Positions 1-5,991 of a stretch of 10,356 bases of DNA are shown here, piece by piece. Positions within the stretch are counted from its first letter, which is position 1. Every line of letters begins with the position of its first letter. Under the pieces are notes generated by a model that was not told the DNA's origin, ran no database searches, and was given only the letters and a program-made list of their open reading frames with translations. The DNA lies in contig JARFQQ010000159.1 of the NCBI GenBank assembly GCA_029287695.1, positions 1 to 10,356 of the forward strand. The letters are read 5' to 3'. The position numbers were made by a program, and so were the translations under genes. Source of the DNA: Gammaproteobacteria bacterium (GTDB lineage: Bacteria; Pseudomonadota; Gammaproteobacteria; Chromatiales; Chromatiaceae).

Positions 1-2
1 CG

Positions 3-278
3 CTCGATCCGCTCGAATTCGTTCGTACGATCGCCGTTGCACGCATCATCATGCCCGGGTCCCGGGTGCGTCTCTCGGCTGGCCGCACAGAGATGAGCGA
101 TGAACTGCAGTCGCTCTGTTTCCTCGCCGGCGCCAACTCCATGTTCTACGGTGAGCGTTTGCTGACCACAGACAACCCGGAAACAGACAGGGACCGGGAG
201 CTGTTTTCGCGCCTGGGTATCGAGATGGAAAAAGTCGACGATGAGGAGGAGGCCGCGCGCGTCTGTTGCAACGCCTGA
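3..278 (+). CDS. bioB: Biotin synthase, C-terminal part (5' end outside window)
   Basis: BioB is the radical-SAM iron-sulfur enzyme that inserts sulfur into dethiobiotin, the last step of biotin synthesis. The reading frame is open from the left edge, so only about the last 91 residues are present. The radical-SAM CxxxCxxC motif must lie upstream of the window. What is visible matches the BioB C-terminus: an [11 protein letters not shown] segment, then [12 protein letters not shown], then [11 protein letters not shown] and L-L-T-T-D-N-P. In this family a conserved arginine in the V-R-L-S-A-G-R strand belongs to the [2Fe-2S] cluster site. The tail after the conserved core is short and ends in C-C-N-A. 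The TGA stop shares its last base with the ATG of bioF, which places bioB at the head of a compact bio operon. Identification is firm; the start cannot be judged. Confidence 0.95.
   Translation, partial: LDPLEFVRTIAVARIIMPGSRVRLSAGRTEMSDELQSLCFLAGANSMFYGERLLTTDNPETDRDRELFSRLGIEMEKVDDEEEAARVCCNA
243..252 (+). promoter_or_regulatory. Purine-rich ribosome-binding candidate before bioF
   Basis: A GAGGAGGAGG run lies inside the end of bioB. It is 13 nt before an in-frame TTG (266) and 25 nt before the ATG at 278. The TTG would add four residues to BioF. Neither spacing is ideal. The ATG is preferred because it overlaps the bioB stop as TGATG, which allows reinitiation, and because it puts the catalytic lysine at the residue number usual for BioF. 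Confidence 0.35.
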
Positions 279-1444
279 TGGAACAGCGCTGGTCCGCCCG
301 CCTCGCGGAACGCAAGGCACAGCATCTCTATCGCCGATGTCGGGTCGCTGATTCGCCCCAGGGCCCGCGGATGCTCATCGATGGCAAACCGTTACTCGCA
401 TTCTGCTCCAATGACTATCTCGGGCTTGCCGGTGATGAACGCATCGCGAAGGCCCTGAAGCAGGGTGTCGACCGCTGGGGTAGCGGGAGTGGCGCTGCGC
501 ATCTTGTCAATGGACACAGCCTTGCGCACCAGGCACTCGAGGATGAGCTGGCCGACTGGCTCGGACGTGAGCGCGTACTGCTCTTCTCGACCGGTTACAT
601 GGCTAACCTCGGCATCATCACCGGCTTGCTCGAGCGGGGCGACCAGCTGTTCGAGGACAGGCTCAACCACGCGTCGCTGATCGATGCCGGCCTGCTTGGC
701 AATGCTAGACTGCATCGCTATCGCCATTCTGATATGCAGTCACTGCGTCGACAACTTGCCGCCTTTCCGGAGGGCATGCGCATGGTCGCCTCCGACGGCG
801 TCTTCAGCATGGACGGAGACATCGCACTGCTTGGCGAGATGGCGTCGATTTGCAGTAGCGAACAGGTGCTGCTCATGGTCGATGACGCCCACGGGCTCGG
901 CGTGCTCGGCCGCGATGGACGCGGTTGTGTCGATGAGGCCGGGCTGACGCAGTCCGACGTGCCTGTTCTCATGGGAACGCTTGGCAAGGCATTCGGTGTT
1001 GCCGGCGCTTTCGTGGCCGGTTCGGAACTCCTGATCGAAACCCTGATCCAGCAGGCGCGCAGCTATATCTACACGACCGCGATGCCTGCCGCGCTCGCCG
1101 AGGCGGCACGTGCCTCCCTGCGGATCGTCCGGGAGGAGAGATGGCGGCGCGACAAGCTGGAAGCCCTCATGTGGCGTTTTCGCGAAGGCGCTGAAACGAT
1201 CGGTCTGAGTCTCATGCCAAGCAGGACCCCGATACAGCCAATCCTGCTCGGCGAACCGGAGAAGGCAGTCACCTGGAGCAGGCGTCTCGAAGAGCTCGGT
1301 TTTCTTGTCACCGCCATCAGGCCGCCGACTGTCCCGACTGGTCAGGCGCGTCTCCGCGTCACGCTCTCCGCGGCACACGAAGAATCGCAGGTCGATAGCC
1401 TGCTGCAGGCACTCTCGGCAATTCAGGAGGAGCAGGCTGCATGA
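278..1444 (+). CDS. bioF: 8-amino-7-oxononanoate synthase
   Basis: BioF is a PLP-dependent alpha-oxoamine synthase that condenses pimeloyl-ACP (or pimeloyl-CoA) with L-alanine, with loss of CO2, giving 8-amino-7-oxononanoate in the cytoplasm. With the ATG start the protein has 388 residues, close to the usual 384. Landmarks in order are C-S-N-D-Y-L-G-L near residues 43-50, G-S-G-S-G near 68-72, the D-G-V-F-S-M-D-G-D block near 173-181, V-D-D-A-H-G near 201-206, and the PLP-lysine site G-T-L-G-K-A-F-G with K237. The A-I-R-P-P-T-V-P-T-G and R-L-R-V-T-L-S-A-A-H-E segments near the C-terminus are also typical. An alternative TTG start lies at 266. The stop overlaps the bioH start as ATGA, so the two are probably translationally coupled. 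Confidence 0.96.
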   Translation: MEQRWSARLAERKAQHLYRRCRVADSPQGPRMLIDGKPLLAFCSNDYLGLAGDERIAKALKQGVDRWGSGSGAAHLVNGHSLAHQALEDELADWLGRERVLLFSTGYMANLGIITGLLERGDQLFEDRLNHASLIDAGLLGNARLHRYRHSDMQSLRRQLAAFPEGMRMVASDGVFSMDGDIALLGEMASICSSEQVLLMVDDAHGLGVLGRDGRGCVDEAGLTQSDVPVLMGTLGKAFGVAGAFVAGSELLIETLIQQARSYIYTTAMPAALAEAARASLRIVREERWRRDKLEALMWRFREGAETIGLSLMPSRTPIQPILLGEPEKAVTWSRRLEELGFLVTAIRPPTVPTGQARLRVTLSAAHEESQVDSLLQALSAIQEEQAA

Positions 1445-2196
1445 GCCTGGCAAGCCTTACGCATGGCGAGGGAAAGCCGCTGGTGCTCGTGCACGGCTGG
1501 GGGATGCATGCGGGTGTCTGGATGCCGCTGCTGCCGCGCCTTGAAAAGCGCTGGCGCGTCACCATGATCGAGTTGCCGGGACATGGTGAAAGTGATTTTC
1601 TTCAAGGTGATGTGCATGACTGGGGTCGCGCCCTGCTCGAGTCGGCGCCTGAAAGCGCAACCTGGCTTGGCTGGTCTCTCGGCGCCATGGTTTCGCTTGC
1701 CGCGGCGGCCACCGCGCCTGAGAGGTTCGAGGCACTCGTGCTTGCCGGCGGCACACCGCGTTTCGTGCGCGAGCCCGGCTGGGAATGCGGCATGCAGAAG
1801 GCGTTGCTCGACAGTTTTGCCAATGAACTCTTCAGCTCGCCGGAACGCACCATGCTGCGTTTCCTCGGCCTGCAGGTGCGCGGTGCGGAGAATGAACGCG
1901 AGACGCTGAAACAGTTGAGGTCTGGCGTCAGGCAACGACCGCAAGCGGGTAGAGAGGCGCTGCGATGCGGGCTCGATCTCCTGCTTCAGACAGAACTGCG
2001 TCCGCATTTATCCGGCTTGCGCGTCCCCTCACTGTGGCTTTTCGGCGAGAAGGACACGCTGGTTTCCGCAAAGACTGCCGATCATGTCAGGCGATTGCAG
2101 CCACTCGCCCGAACCCATGTCATCAGGAGTGCGGGGCATGCGCCTTTCCTGTCGCATCCCGAAGCGTGCCTCAAGGCACTGGAGGAGGCAGCATGA
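1441..2196 (+). CDS. bioH: Pimeloyl-ACP methyl ester carboxylesterase
   Basis: BioH is a cytoplasmic alpha/beta hydrolase that removes the methyl ester from pimeloyl-ACP methyl ester. This ends the disguised chain elongation started by BioC and hands pimeloyl-ACP to BioF. The 251-residue protein has the family length. The oxyanion region reads L-V-H-G-W-G-M near residues 16-22. The nucleophile elbow is G-W-S-L-G with S79, the acid is D205 in F-G-E-K-D, and the histidine is H233 in A-G-H-A-P-F-L-S-H-P. Together these form a full catalytic triad at positions close to those of E. coli BioH (82, 207, 235). A purine-rich AGGAGGAGCAGG lies just before the ATG, which overlaps the bioF stop. The stop in turn overlaps the bioC start by ATGA. 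Other hydrolases share this fold, but the W-G-M and G-W-S-L-G signature and the operon position support BioH. Confidence 0.94.
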   Translation: MSLASLTHGEGKPLVLVHGWGMHAGVWMPLLPRLEKRWRVTMIELPGHGESDFLQGDVHDWGRALLESAPESATWLGWSLGAMVSLAAAATAPERFEALVLAGGTPRFVREPGWECGMQKALLDSFANELFSSPERTMLRFLGLQVRGAENERETLKQLRSGVRQRPQAGREALRCGLDLLLQTELRPHLSGLRVPSLWLFGEKDTLVSAKTADHVRRLQPLARTHVIRSAGHAPFLSHPEACLKALEEAA

Positions 2197-3047
2197 TCAA
2201 CAAGCAGGCAGCACGCCACGCTTTTTCAAGAGCAGCCTCGACCTATGACGAATCCGCCGTGCTGCAACGCGAAATTGGCAATCGCATGATTGAACGGCTT
2301 GACTATATCAAGCTGCAGCCTCGCACGATCCTCGATGCCGGCGCCGGCACGGGCGAGGCGACGGCCGCACTCATGAAACGTTACCCGAAGGCGAAGGTGA
2401 TCGCCCTAGACTTCGCGCTTCCGATGTTGCGCAAGGCGCGCAAACGAGGATCGCTGATGCGCCGGCCCGCCACGCTCTGTGCAGATATCGAGCAACTGCC
2501 GCTCGCGACCGGCTCGGTCGACATGGTTTATTCCAACGCGGCATTGCAGTGGTGCACGGATCTCGAGGGAACCTTTCGTGATTTGCGGCGCATCCTGAGG
2601 CCGGGAGGCTTGCTGATGTTCTCGACGTTCGGCCCGGACACGCTCAAGGAGCTCCGCCAGGCCTGGTCGGAAGTCGATCGGAAGCCCCATGTCTCTCCCT
2701 TTACCGATATGCATGATATCGGTGACATGCTGATGAAGAGTCGTTTCGCCGAACCCGTGATGGATGCGGAATTCATCAACATGACCTATGGCGATGTGCA
2801 TCAGCTGATGCGCGACATCAAGGGAATCGGTGCGCATAACGCCACGGAAGGCCGTCATCGCGGCTTGACCGGCAAGCAGCGCATGCTGCGTTTTACGCAG
2901 GCCTATGAGCAGTCCCGTATCGAGGGAGTGCTGCCGTCTACCTGGGAAGTGGTGTACGGCCATGCATGGGCGCCGATCCAGGTACAGGACGAGGGGGGTG
3001 TGACGCGTATCGCCATCGATGGCATCTCGCGCGGTGGCAGGAGCTGA
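2193..3047 (+). CDS. bioC: Malonyl-ACP O-methyltransferase
   Basis: BioC transfers a methyl group from SAM to the free carboxyl of malonyl-ACP, so that fatty-acid synthase accepts it as a primer for pimeloyl synthesis. From the ATG at 2193 the protein has 284 residues. The N-terminus has A-F-S-R-A-A-S-T-Y-D, equivalent to the F-x-x-A-A-x-x-Y-D seen in BioC. SAM motif I is I-L-D-A-G-A-G-T-G at 46-54, and the acidic residue after the second strand is in A-L-D-F. S-N-A-A-L-Q-W-C near 114-121 and L-R-P-G-G near 135-139 follow. The C-terminus carries an extension of about 30 residues relative to the roughly 250-residue E. coli protein. The frame is open further upstream inside bioH, to 1965. The chosen start is preceded by GGAGGAGG at 2181-2188 and overlaps the bioH stop, and the residues just after it match the family. 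Confidence 0.94.
   Translation: MINKQAARHAFSRAASTYDESAVLQREIGNRMIERLDYIKLQPRTILDAGAGTGEATAALMKRYPKAKVIALDFALPMLRKARKRGSLMRRPATLCADIEQLPLATGSVDMVYSNAALQWCTDLEGTFRDLRRILRPGGLLMFSTFGPDTLKELRQAWSEVDRKPHVSPFTDMHDIGDMLMKSRFAEPVMDAEFINMTYGDVHQLMRDIKGIGAHNATEGRHRGLTGKQRMLRFTQAYEQSRIEGVLPSTWEVVYGHAWAPIQVQDEGGVTRIAIDGISRGGRS
2703..2723 (+). repeat. Perfect inverted repeat inside bioC
   Basis: ACCGATAT (2703-2710) is followed by five bases and then ATATCGGT (2716-2723), giving two exactly complementary 8-nt arms. The repeat is inside bioC and encodes a run of T-D-M-H-D-I-G. It could form an RNA hairpin or be a dyad for a dimeric protein. It could equally be a coincidence of codon choice. Confidence 0.5.
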
Positions 3048-3057
3048 CGCTATTTCC

Positions 3058-3069
3058 GGGGCATGCCCC
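3058..3069. terminator. Weak hairpin between bioC and the facing gene
   Basis: A 12-nt perfect palindrome, GGGGCATGCCCC, lies in the 30-nt gap between the bioC stop and the stop of the facing gene. As RNA it would give a 4-bp GC stem with a 4-nt loop. It has no clear T-run on either side, so it is at best a poor intrinsic terminator. Nothing better is visible in the gap. Confidence 0.3.
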
Positions 3070-3077
3070 TGTTCCCG

Positions 3078-3569
3078 TCACTCGCTCATGCTTGTGTAGA
3101 TCCACCACTGGTTTGCGAGGTTGTTGAATTCGTTTGCGAGCATGACGAGATGGTTTTCAGCGCTGGTTCGGTTCGCGGGTCCCTGGCCTGGCATGATCCG
3201 CAGCAGCATGCCGCGCGCAGCGTTGCATTCCCGGTAGAGCCGGTCAATCCTTTCATCGGTACCGGGGCTGTCGAAGTCGATTTCCATAAGCATCCCGACC
3301 CAGCGTTGTCGCAACCAGGGCGGGAGCACCTTCTCCATGAGGTCGACGAGCAAGGCGCTCTTTATTTCCCTGAGCTTGTCGAGCGCCTCGCGTTTCTTCA
3401 ACCGGGACTCCAGTTCCCTGCGGCGCAGGATCCTGTCGAGCTCCTCCGCTGTTGCAGTGTCAGCTTCTCTCCGGCGGGTATCGATAGCGACTCCTGCCCT
3501 CTTGTTTTTCTGGCTGCCAGTTCCGTCCGGTGTATGAATCCCCGGAGCCGGATAATCGGGGTTCTTCAT
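3078..3569 (-). CDS. Uncharacterised charged protein between bioC and bioD
   Basis: I do not recognise this 163-residue protein. There is no signal peptide and no membrane segment, so it is probably cytoplasmic. The first 40 residues are polar and look disordered (proline, glycine and lysine rich). Residues of about 41-70 are very rich in E, R, K and L with regular spacing (E-E-L-D-R-I-L-R-R-R-E-L-E and L-K-K-R-E-A-L-D-K-L-R-E-I-K). This is consistent with a long helix or coiled coil. The remainder looks folded: P-P-W-L-R-Q-R-W-V-G-M-L-M-E-I near 83-97, R-I-D-R-L-Y-R-E-C near 107-115, and a C-terminal N-N-L-A-N-Q-W-W-I-Y. The only cysteine is in R-E-C-N. The start at 3569 has only a weak purine stretch before it. 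The gene faces bioC and runs away from bioD. Third-base usage looks like that of neighbouring genes, and the same stretch on the other strand gives a less protein-like product. I infer a real gene; no function can be given. Confidence 0.72.
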   Translation of the reverse strand: MKNPDYPAPGIHTPDGTGSQKNKRAGVAIDTRRREADTATAEELDRILRRRELESRLKKREALDKLREIKSALLVDLMEKVLPPWLRQRWVGMLMEIDFDSPGTDERIDRLYRECNAARGMLLRIMPGQGPANRTSAENHLVMLANEFNNLANQWWIYTSMSE

Positions 3570-3742
3570 TTCATTTCACTTTCAGTGGCCTGGATAAGTT
3601 CTGCCTCAAAGCATATTCCTGCCCGTCCCGATTACATATAGGAATTCGTCGCGTCTGCATGTCGGAAAAATGGCAACTTTCATTGCGCACGCGAAGTCCA
3701 TCCGGATCCGTTGCTGTGACAGGGATGTGCGATCCGGCATGC

Positions 3743-3751
3743 TGCTACAAT
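3743..3751 (+). promoter_or_regulatory. Candidate extended -10 promoter for bioD
   Basis: TGCTACAAT fits the extended -10 pattern TG-N-TATAAT with one mismatch in the hexamer. No good -35 box lies 16-18 nt upstream, which an extended -10 can tolerate. Transcription would begin near 3758 and give bioD a leader of about 140 nt. This would explain how bioD is expressed when it is cut off from the bioBFHC operon. Confidence 0.4.
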
Positions 3752-3752
3752 A

Positions 3753-3766
3753 CCGGCTTTTGCCGG
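3753..3766 (+). repeat. Short perfect hairpin just after the bioD -10 element
   Basis: CCGGC, TTTT, GCCGG forms a 5-bp all-GC stem with a four-base loop, starting 2 nt after the candidate -10 hexamer. It has no downstream T-run, so it is not an intrinsic terminator. It could be an operator-like dyad at the start site or a 5' end structure of the mRNA. Confidence 0.45.
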
Positions 3767-3870
3767 CATCCGGATGGCGAAAAAGACATTCATTCCTGAT
3801 AAAGACTGCAGGCTCGAACTCGCTCAAGGTATGTTGGAAACCCGTCAGCAGCTCACCATTGCTTATCAAA

Positions 3871-3890
3871 GGGCCCTGGCCACGAGGCCC
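3871..3890 (+). promoter_or_regulatory. Possible hairpin over the bioD ribosome-binding site
   Basis: GGGCC (3871-3875) can pair with GGCCC (3886-3890) around a 10-nt loop. The right arm covers part of GAGG (3884-3887), the only purine-rich site before the bioD ATG at 3896. The same bases also sit in a GCCCGGGC palindrome (3887-3894). If the stem forms it would hide the ribosome-binding site. Whether this regulates translation is inference. Confidence 0.3.
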
Positions 3891-3895
3891 GGGCT

Positions 3896-4555
3896 ATGAA
3901 AGGCTGGTTCATCACGGGCACGGATACCGGGGTCGGGAAGACGTTCGTCACGGTTGGTCTGCTTCGCTATCTCAATGCACGCGGCGTCATGGCCGCCGGC
4001 ATGAAGCCACTGGCATCCGGTTGCGAGCGCACTCCGGATGGCCGCCTGCGCAACGAGGATGCCTTGCTGATTCGTGATGCATCTGCTCTCGAGCTTCCCT
4101 ATGAGCTCGTCAATCCTTTCCCTTTCGAACCGCCGGTCGCGCCACATATTGCAGCCGCCAGGGCAGGTGTCGTCATCGACATGGAAACTATCCTGGAGCG
4201 TTTCAACATGATTGCCGGCCAGGCCGATTGCGTCATTGTCGAAGGCGTCGGCGGATGGGAGGTGCCGGTCGGTGAAGATGCAGGCATGCCCGATCTGGCG
4301 GCGGCACTGGGACTACCGGTCATTCTCGTTGTGGGGCTTCGCCTCGGATGCATCAATCATGCACTGCTGACTGCACAGGCAACAAGGGCGCGCGGTCTAC
4401 AGCTCGCTGGCTGGGTTGCCAACCGGGTCGAAACCTCTGTCGACGAGGAGCAGGCCGTCATCGAGGCGATCGCGAACCGCATCGGGGCCCCCATGCTGGG
4501 TAACATCCATCATAACCAGCAGGAATTCAGCAGGGCATTTACGCTTCAGCTTTGA
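3896..4555 (+). CDS. bioD: Dethiobiotin synthetase
   Basis: BioD is the ATP- and Mg-dependent enzyme that closes the ureido ring of 7,8-diaminopelargonic acid with CO2, forming dethiobiotin, the substrate of BioB. The protein has 219 residues, the usual length. It opens with the P-loop G-T-D-T-G-V-G-K-T at residues 8-16 (K15). It then has M-K-P-L-A-S-G with K37, the E-G-V-G-G-W block at 116-121 that contacts Mg and phosphate, G-L-R-L-G-C-I-N-H-A near 147-156, and W-V-A-N-R near 173-177. The start follows directly from the family N-terminus. Unlike bioB, F, H and C it is not packed against another bio gene. It is separated from bioC by an inverted gene and about 330 nt of non-coding DNA, so it probably has its own promoter. 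Its last 10 nt overlap the end of the converging membrane-protein gene. Confidence 0.97.
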   Translation: MKGWFITGTDTGVGKTFVTVGLLRYLNARGVMAAGMKPLASGCERTPDGRLRNEDALLIRDASALELPYELVNPFPFEPPVAPHIAAARAGVVIDMETILERFNMIAGQADCVIVEGVGGWEVPVGEDAGMPDLAAALGLPVILVVGLRLGCINHALLTAQATRARGLQLAGWVANRVETSVDEEQAVIEAIANRIGAPMLGNIHHNQQEFSRAFTLQL

Positions 4556-5430
4556 ATGCCACTGCTTGCCTGAATGCTTTCGGGACTGAAACGTTCGTAT
4601 TCCGCGATCACCTGGGCGCCAAAAAGCAGGATCAGACCGGCTATCTCCAGGCTCAGCAGGAAGACGATAGCAGTCGCCAGCGAGCCGTAGACGAGGCTGA
4701 CGACCGAGAGGGTCGAGAAGTACCAGACCAGCACATGCCTTACCACTTCCCAGAGTAGACCTGCCGTGACGCCGCCTATGAGCGCATGGCGGAAGGAGAG
4801 TTTGCCGAGCGGCATGACAAGGTAGAAAGAGGTCAGGATCAGGATCTGGCCAATGAGTCCGATGATGTAGAGGGTGATTTTCGAAACGCCCGCAAGCGTA
4901 AACTCAATACCAAACAGATTGATCTGCGTGCCTTCGATCGCATAGAGCGCGCCGGCAATCATGGACATCAGCAGGAAGCCGAACCCAAGCACGAGGATAT
5001 AGGCATACGGCAGGATTGCCGAGATCAGGAAGTGGCGCCGGTGGATGTCGACACGGTGGAAAAAGATGAAGCTCATGGCATTCTCGACGACTGTGAAGGC
5101 CATCGAACTGAAGAACAGCAGCACCAACACCATGAGCCCGCTGATGACACCGCGATTCTCCAGCAACAGGGCCATCTGGCTGGTGATCACCTCTGCATGG
5201 GTCGGCAGCACGACAGCGATGTTCTGCTGCAGGGTATCGAGCAGCTGCTGGTGATCGATGAACTGCGAGAGCATCAGCAGGATCAGCGTGATGAGCGGAA
5301 TGATTGACAGGAGTGCGTAGTAGGCGACTGCTCCCGCGAGCAGCAGCCCCTGGCTTGCGCGAAATCCCCTGAAGACCTGGAGAATGAATCGCCAGGGATG
5401 CTGCAGGACGAGCTGGTACTGATGCTGCAT
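4546..5430 (-). CDS. YihY/BrkB-family inner-membrane protein
   Basis: This 294-residue protein belongs to the YihY/UPF0761 family, also called the BrkB family and formerly mislabelled ribonuclease BN. The molecular function is not settled. The sequence shows about six hydrophobic segments, near residues 30-55, 95-120, 135-163, 183-207, 215-238 and 247-275. It carries the family features G-A-V-A-Y-Y-A-L-L-S-I-I-P-L after the first amphipathic helix and V-Y-G-S-L-A near 247-252. A polar E-Y-E-R-F cytoplasmic tail closes the protein. No signal peptide is expected. The stop lies within the final codons of bioD on the other strand. The gene is read leftward from a short divergent region shared with the GFA-domain gene. 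Because the protein is so hydrophobic, its complement strand shows a long, highly charged false ORF. Confidence 0.93.
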   Translation of the reverse strand: MQHQYQLVLQHPWRFILQVFRGFRASQGLLLAGAVAYYALLSIIPLITLILLMLSQFIDHQQLLDTLQQNIAVVLPTHAEVITSQMALLLENRGVISGLMVLVLLFFSSMAFTVVENAMSFIFFHRVDIHRRHFLISAILPYAYILVLGFGFLLMSMIAGALYAIEGTQINLFGIEFTLAGVSKITLYIIGLIGQILILTSFYLVMPLGKLSFRHALIGGVTAGLLWEVVRHVLVWYFSTLSVVSLVYGSLATAIVFLLSLEIAGLILLFGAQVIAEYERFSPESIQASSGIQS

Positions 5431-5459
5431 CTTGTTCTTTTGCTGCTTGCGGGTTATTC

Positions 5460-5488
5460 ATGCTACCCCTTGCTGCGGAGCTTGTCAC
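5460..5488 (-). promoter_or_regulatory. Candidate sigma70 promoter for the YihY-family gene
   Basis: On the minus strand GTGACA (5488-5483, one mismatch to TTGACA) and TAGCAT (5465-5460, two mismatches to TATAAT) are separated by exactly 17 nt. Transcription would start about 20-25 nt before the ATG at 5430. The -35 box overlaps the candidate -35 of the divergent gene. Confidence 0.45.
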
Positions 5489-5510
5489 CGCACTGCTTTC
5501 GGCTGATGCT
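5482..5510 (+). promoter_or_regulatory. Weak candidate promoter for the GFA-domain gene
   Basis: TTGTCA (5482-5487, one mismatch to TTGACA) is followed after 17 nt by GATGCT (5505-5510, three matches to TATAAT). An extended -10-like TGCTATGCT at 5507-5515 is an alternative without a well-spaced -35. The region is the right one, about 40-60 nt before the ATG, but the hexamers are poor. Confidence 0.3.
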
Positions 5511-5533
5511 ATGCTGGTTTCTATCCGATGAGC

Positions 5534-5540
5534 GAGGAGA
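5534..5540 (+). promoter_or_regulatory. Ribosome-binding site that fixes the GFA-domain start
   Basis: GAGGAGA lies 7 nt before the ATG at 5548. The frame is open upstream to 5398, but earlier starts lack such a site and would run through the divergent promoter region into the start of the opposite gene. Confidence 0.8.
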
Positions 5541-5547
5541 AAAACCC

Positions 5548-5904
5548 ATGCCACGATATGAGGGGCAATGTCACTGTGGTTCGGTGAAGTTTGCATTCGA
5601 CAGCGAGCCGATGGTATCGGGATTGCGCTGCAACTGTTCCATCTGCGTGCGCAAGGGGGCGGTGATGTCACCTGACGTCATTGACCAGGAGGCGCTGGAC
5701 ATCGAGGTCCGTGATGATGTGCTGGCCATCTACCAGTTCGGCGATAAAACCGCGAAGCACTATTTCTGCAAGCGATGCGGCATCTATCCGTTTCACGAAA
5801 CTGCGCGTTTTCCGGGCAAGTTACGCGTAAACCTGGGATGTATCGATGCACTCGATCCACTCGGGATGGAGGTCTCTCTCTTCGACGGGAAACACCTCCT
5901 CTAG
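5548..5904 (+). CDS. GFA/CENP-V domain zinc-binding protein
   Basis: This is a small 118-residue protein of the glutathione-dependent formaldehyde-activating (GFA) domain family. The family was named after an enzyme proposed to help form S-hydroxymethylglutathione, but most members have no proven substrate. The sequence shows the complete cysteine set: C8-x-C10 after M-P-R-Y-E-G-Q, C28-x-C30-x-x-C33 in L-R-C-N-C-S-I-C, and C74-x-x-C77 in Y-F-C-K-R-C-G. In the family these bind structural and catalytic zinc. H-C-G-S-V and G-I-Y-P-F-H near 79-83 also fit. There is no signal peptide from the chosen start. A strong two-way terminator follows 25 nt after the stop, so the gene is probably transcribed alone. 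The exact substrate is unknown and should not be assumed to be formaldehyde. Confidence 0.92.
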   Translation: MPRYEGQCHCGSVKFAFDSEPMVSGLRCNCSICVRKGAVMSPDVIDQEALDIEVRDDVLAIYQFGDKTAKHYFCKRCGIYPFHETARFPGKLRVNLGCIDALDPLGMEVSLFDGKHLL

Positions 5905-5929
5905 CAAACTCTTTTCAGCAGGGGCAAAC

Positions 5930-5958
5930 AAAAACCCCGGCATGATGCCGGGGTTTTT
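5930..5958. terminator. Bidirectional Rho-independent terminator
   Basis: A5, then CCCCGGCA, a 3-nt loop TGA, TGCCGGGG and T5. This is an 8-bp GC-rich stem, extendable by five A-T pairs, with a T-run on both strands. It can end the rightward GFA-domain transcript and the leftward rplM-rpsI transcript, which converge here. It lies 25 nt after the first stop and 33 nt after the rpsI stop. Confidence 0.93.
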
Positions 5959-5991
5959 GACTGATAGTCCGGCCAGCGGCCGGGCGTGTAA

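Larger units (their letters stand above)
3570..3895. other. Non-coding region before bioD
   Basis: This 326-nt stretch separates the start of the unknown 163-residue protein gene from the start of bioD, so it should hold divergent promoters. On the + strand I see an extended -10 element (3743-3751) and two hairpins, listed separately. Two short palindromes are also present: CGGATCCG at 3703-3710 and CATCCGGATG at 3767-3776. On the - strand an AT-rich patch at 3631-3640 could contribute a -10 for the leftward gene, but no matching -35 is clear. Short open frames cross the region on both strands without ribosome-binding sites or recognisable content. Confidence 0.6.

Noticed and set aside
266..277. 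TTG start for bioF adding four residues
   Set aside because: It is possible because GAGGAGG lies upstream, but the spacing is long. The ATG at 278 overlaps the bioB stop and gives family-like residue numbering.
740..1453. 237-codon open frame on the minus strand across bioF
   Set aside because: It lies opposite the strongly supported bioF, has no recognisable domain, and its composition is what the complement of a GC-rich gene gives.
1423..2007. 194-codon minus-strand frame across bioH
   Set aside because: It is fully antisense to bioH, whose catalytic triad is intact. The product is rich in R, H and A without family features.
2406..2963. 185-codon minus-strand frame across bioC
   Set aside because: It is antisense to bioC and has no motif. 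It looks like a complement artefact.
3063..3641. 192-codon plus-strand frame opposite the unknown 163-residue gene
   Set aside because: It is fairly long, but the product is low in protein-like character and has no ribosome-binding site. The minus-strand frame has a helical, charged pattern and convincing aromatic motifs, so it was preferred.
3606..3869. 87-codon minus-strand frame in the bioD upstream region
   Set aside because: There is no ribosome-binding site and no recognisable content, and it spans the candidate bioD promoter and hairpins.
4786..5307. 173-codon plus-strand frame rich in D, E, H, Q and R
   Set aside because: Its extreme charge is the expected complement of hydrophobic transmembrane codons in the YihY-family gene. 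No domain is seen.
5398..5547. 50-residue hydrophobic N-terminal extension of the GFA-domain protein, resembling a signal peptide
   Set aside because: The start at 5548 has a well-placed GAGGAGA and the usual family N-terminus. The extension would cross the divergent promoters and overlap the opposite gene's start. G-Y-S-C is not a proper lipobox.
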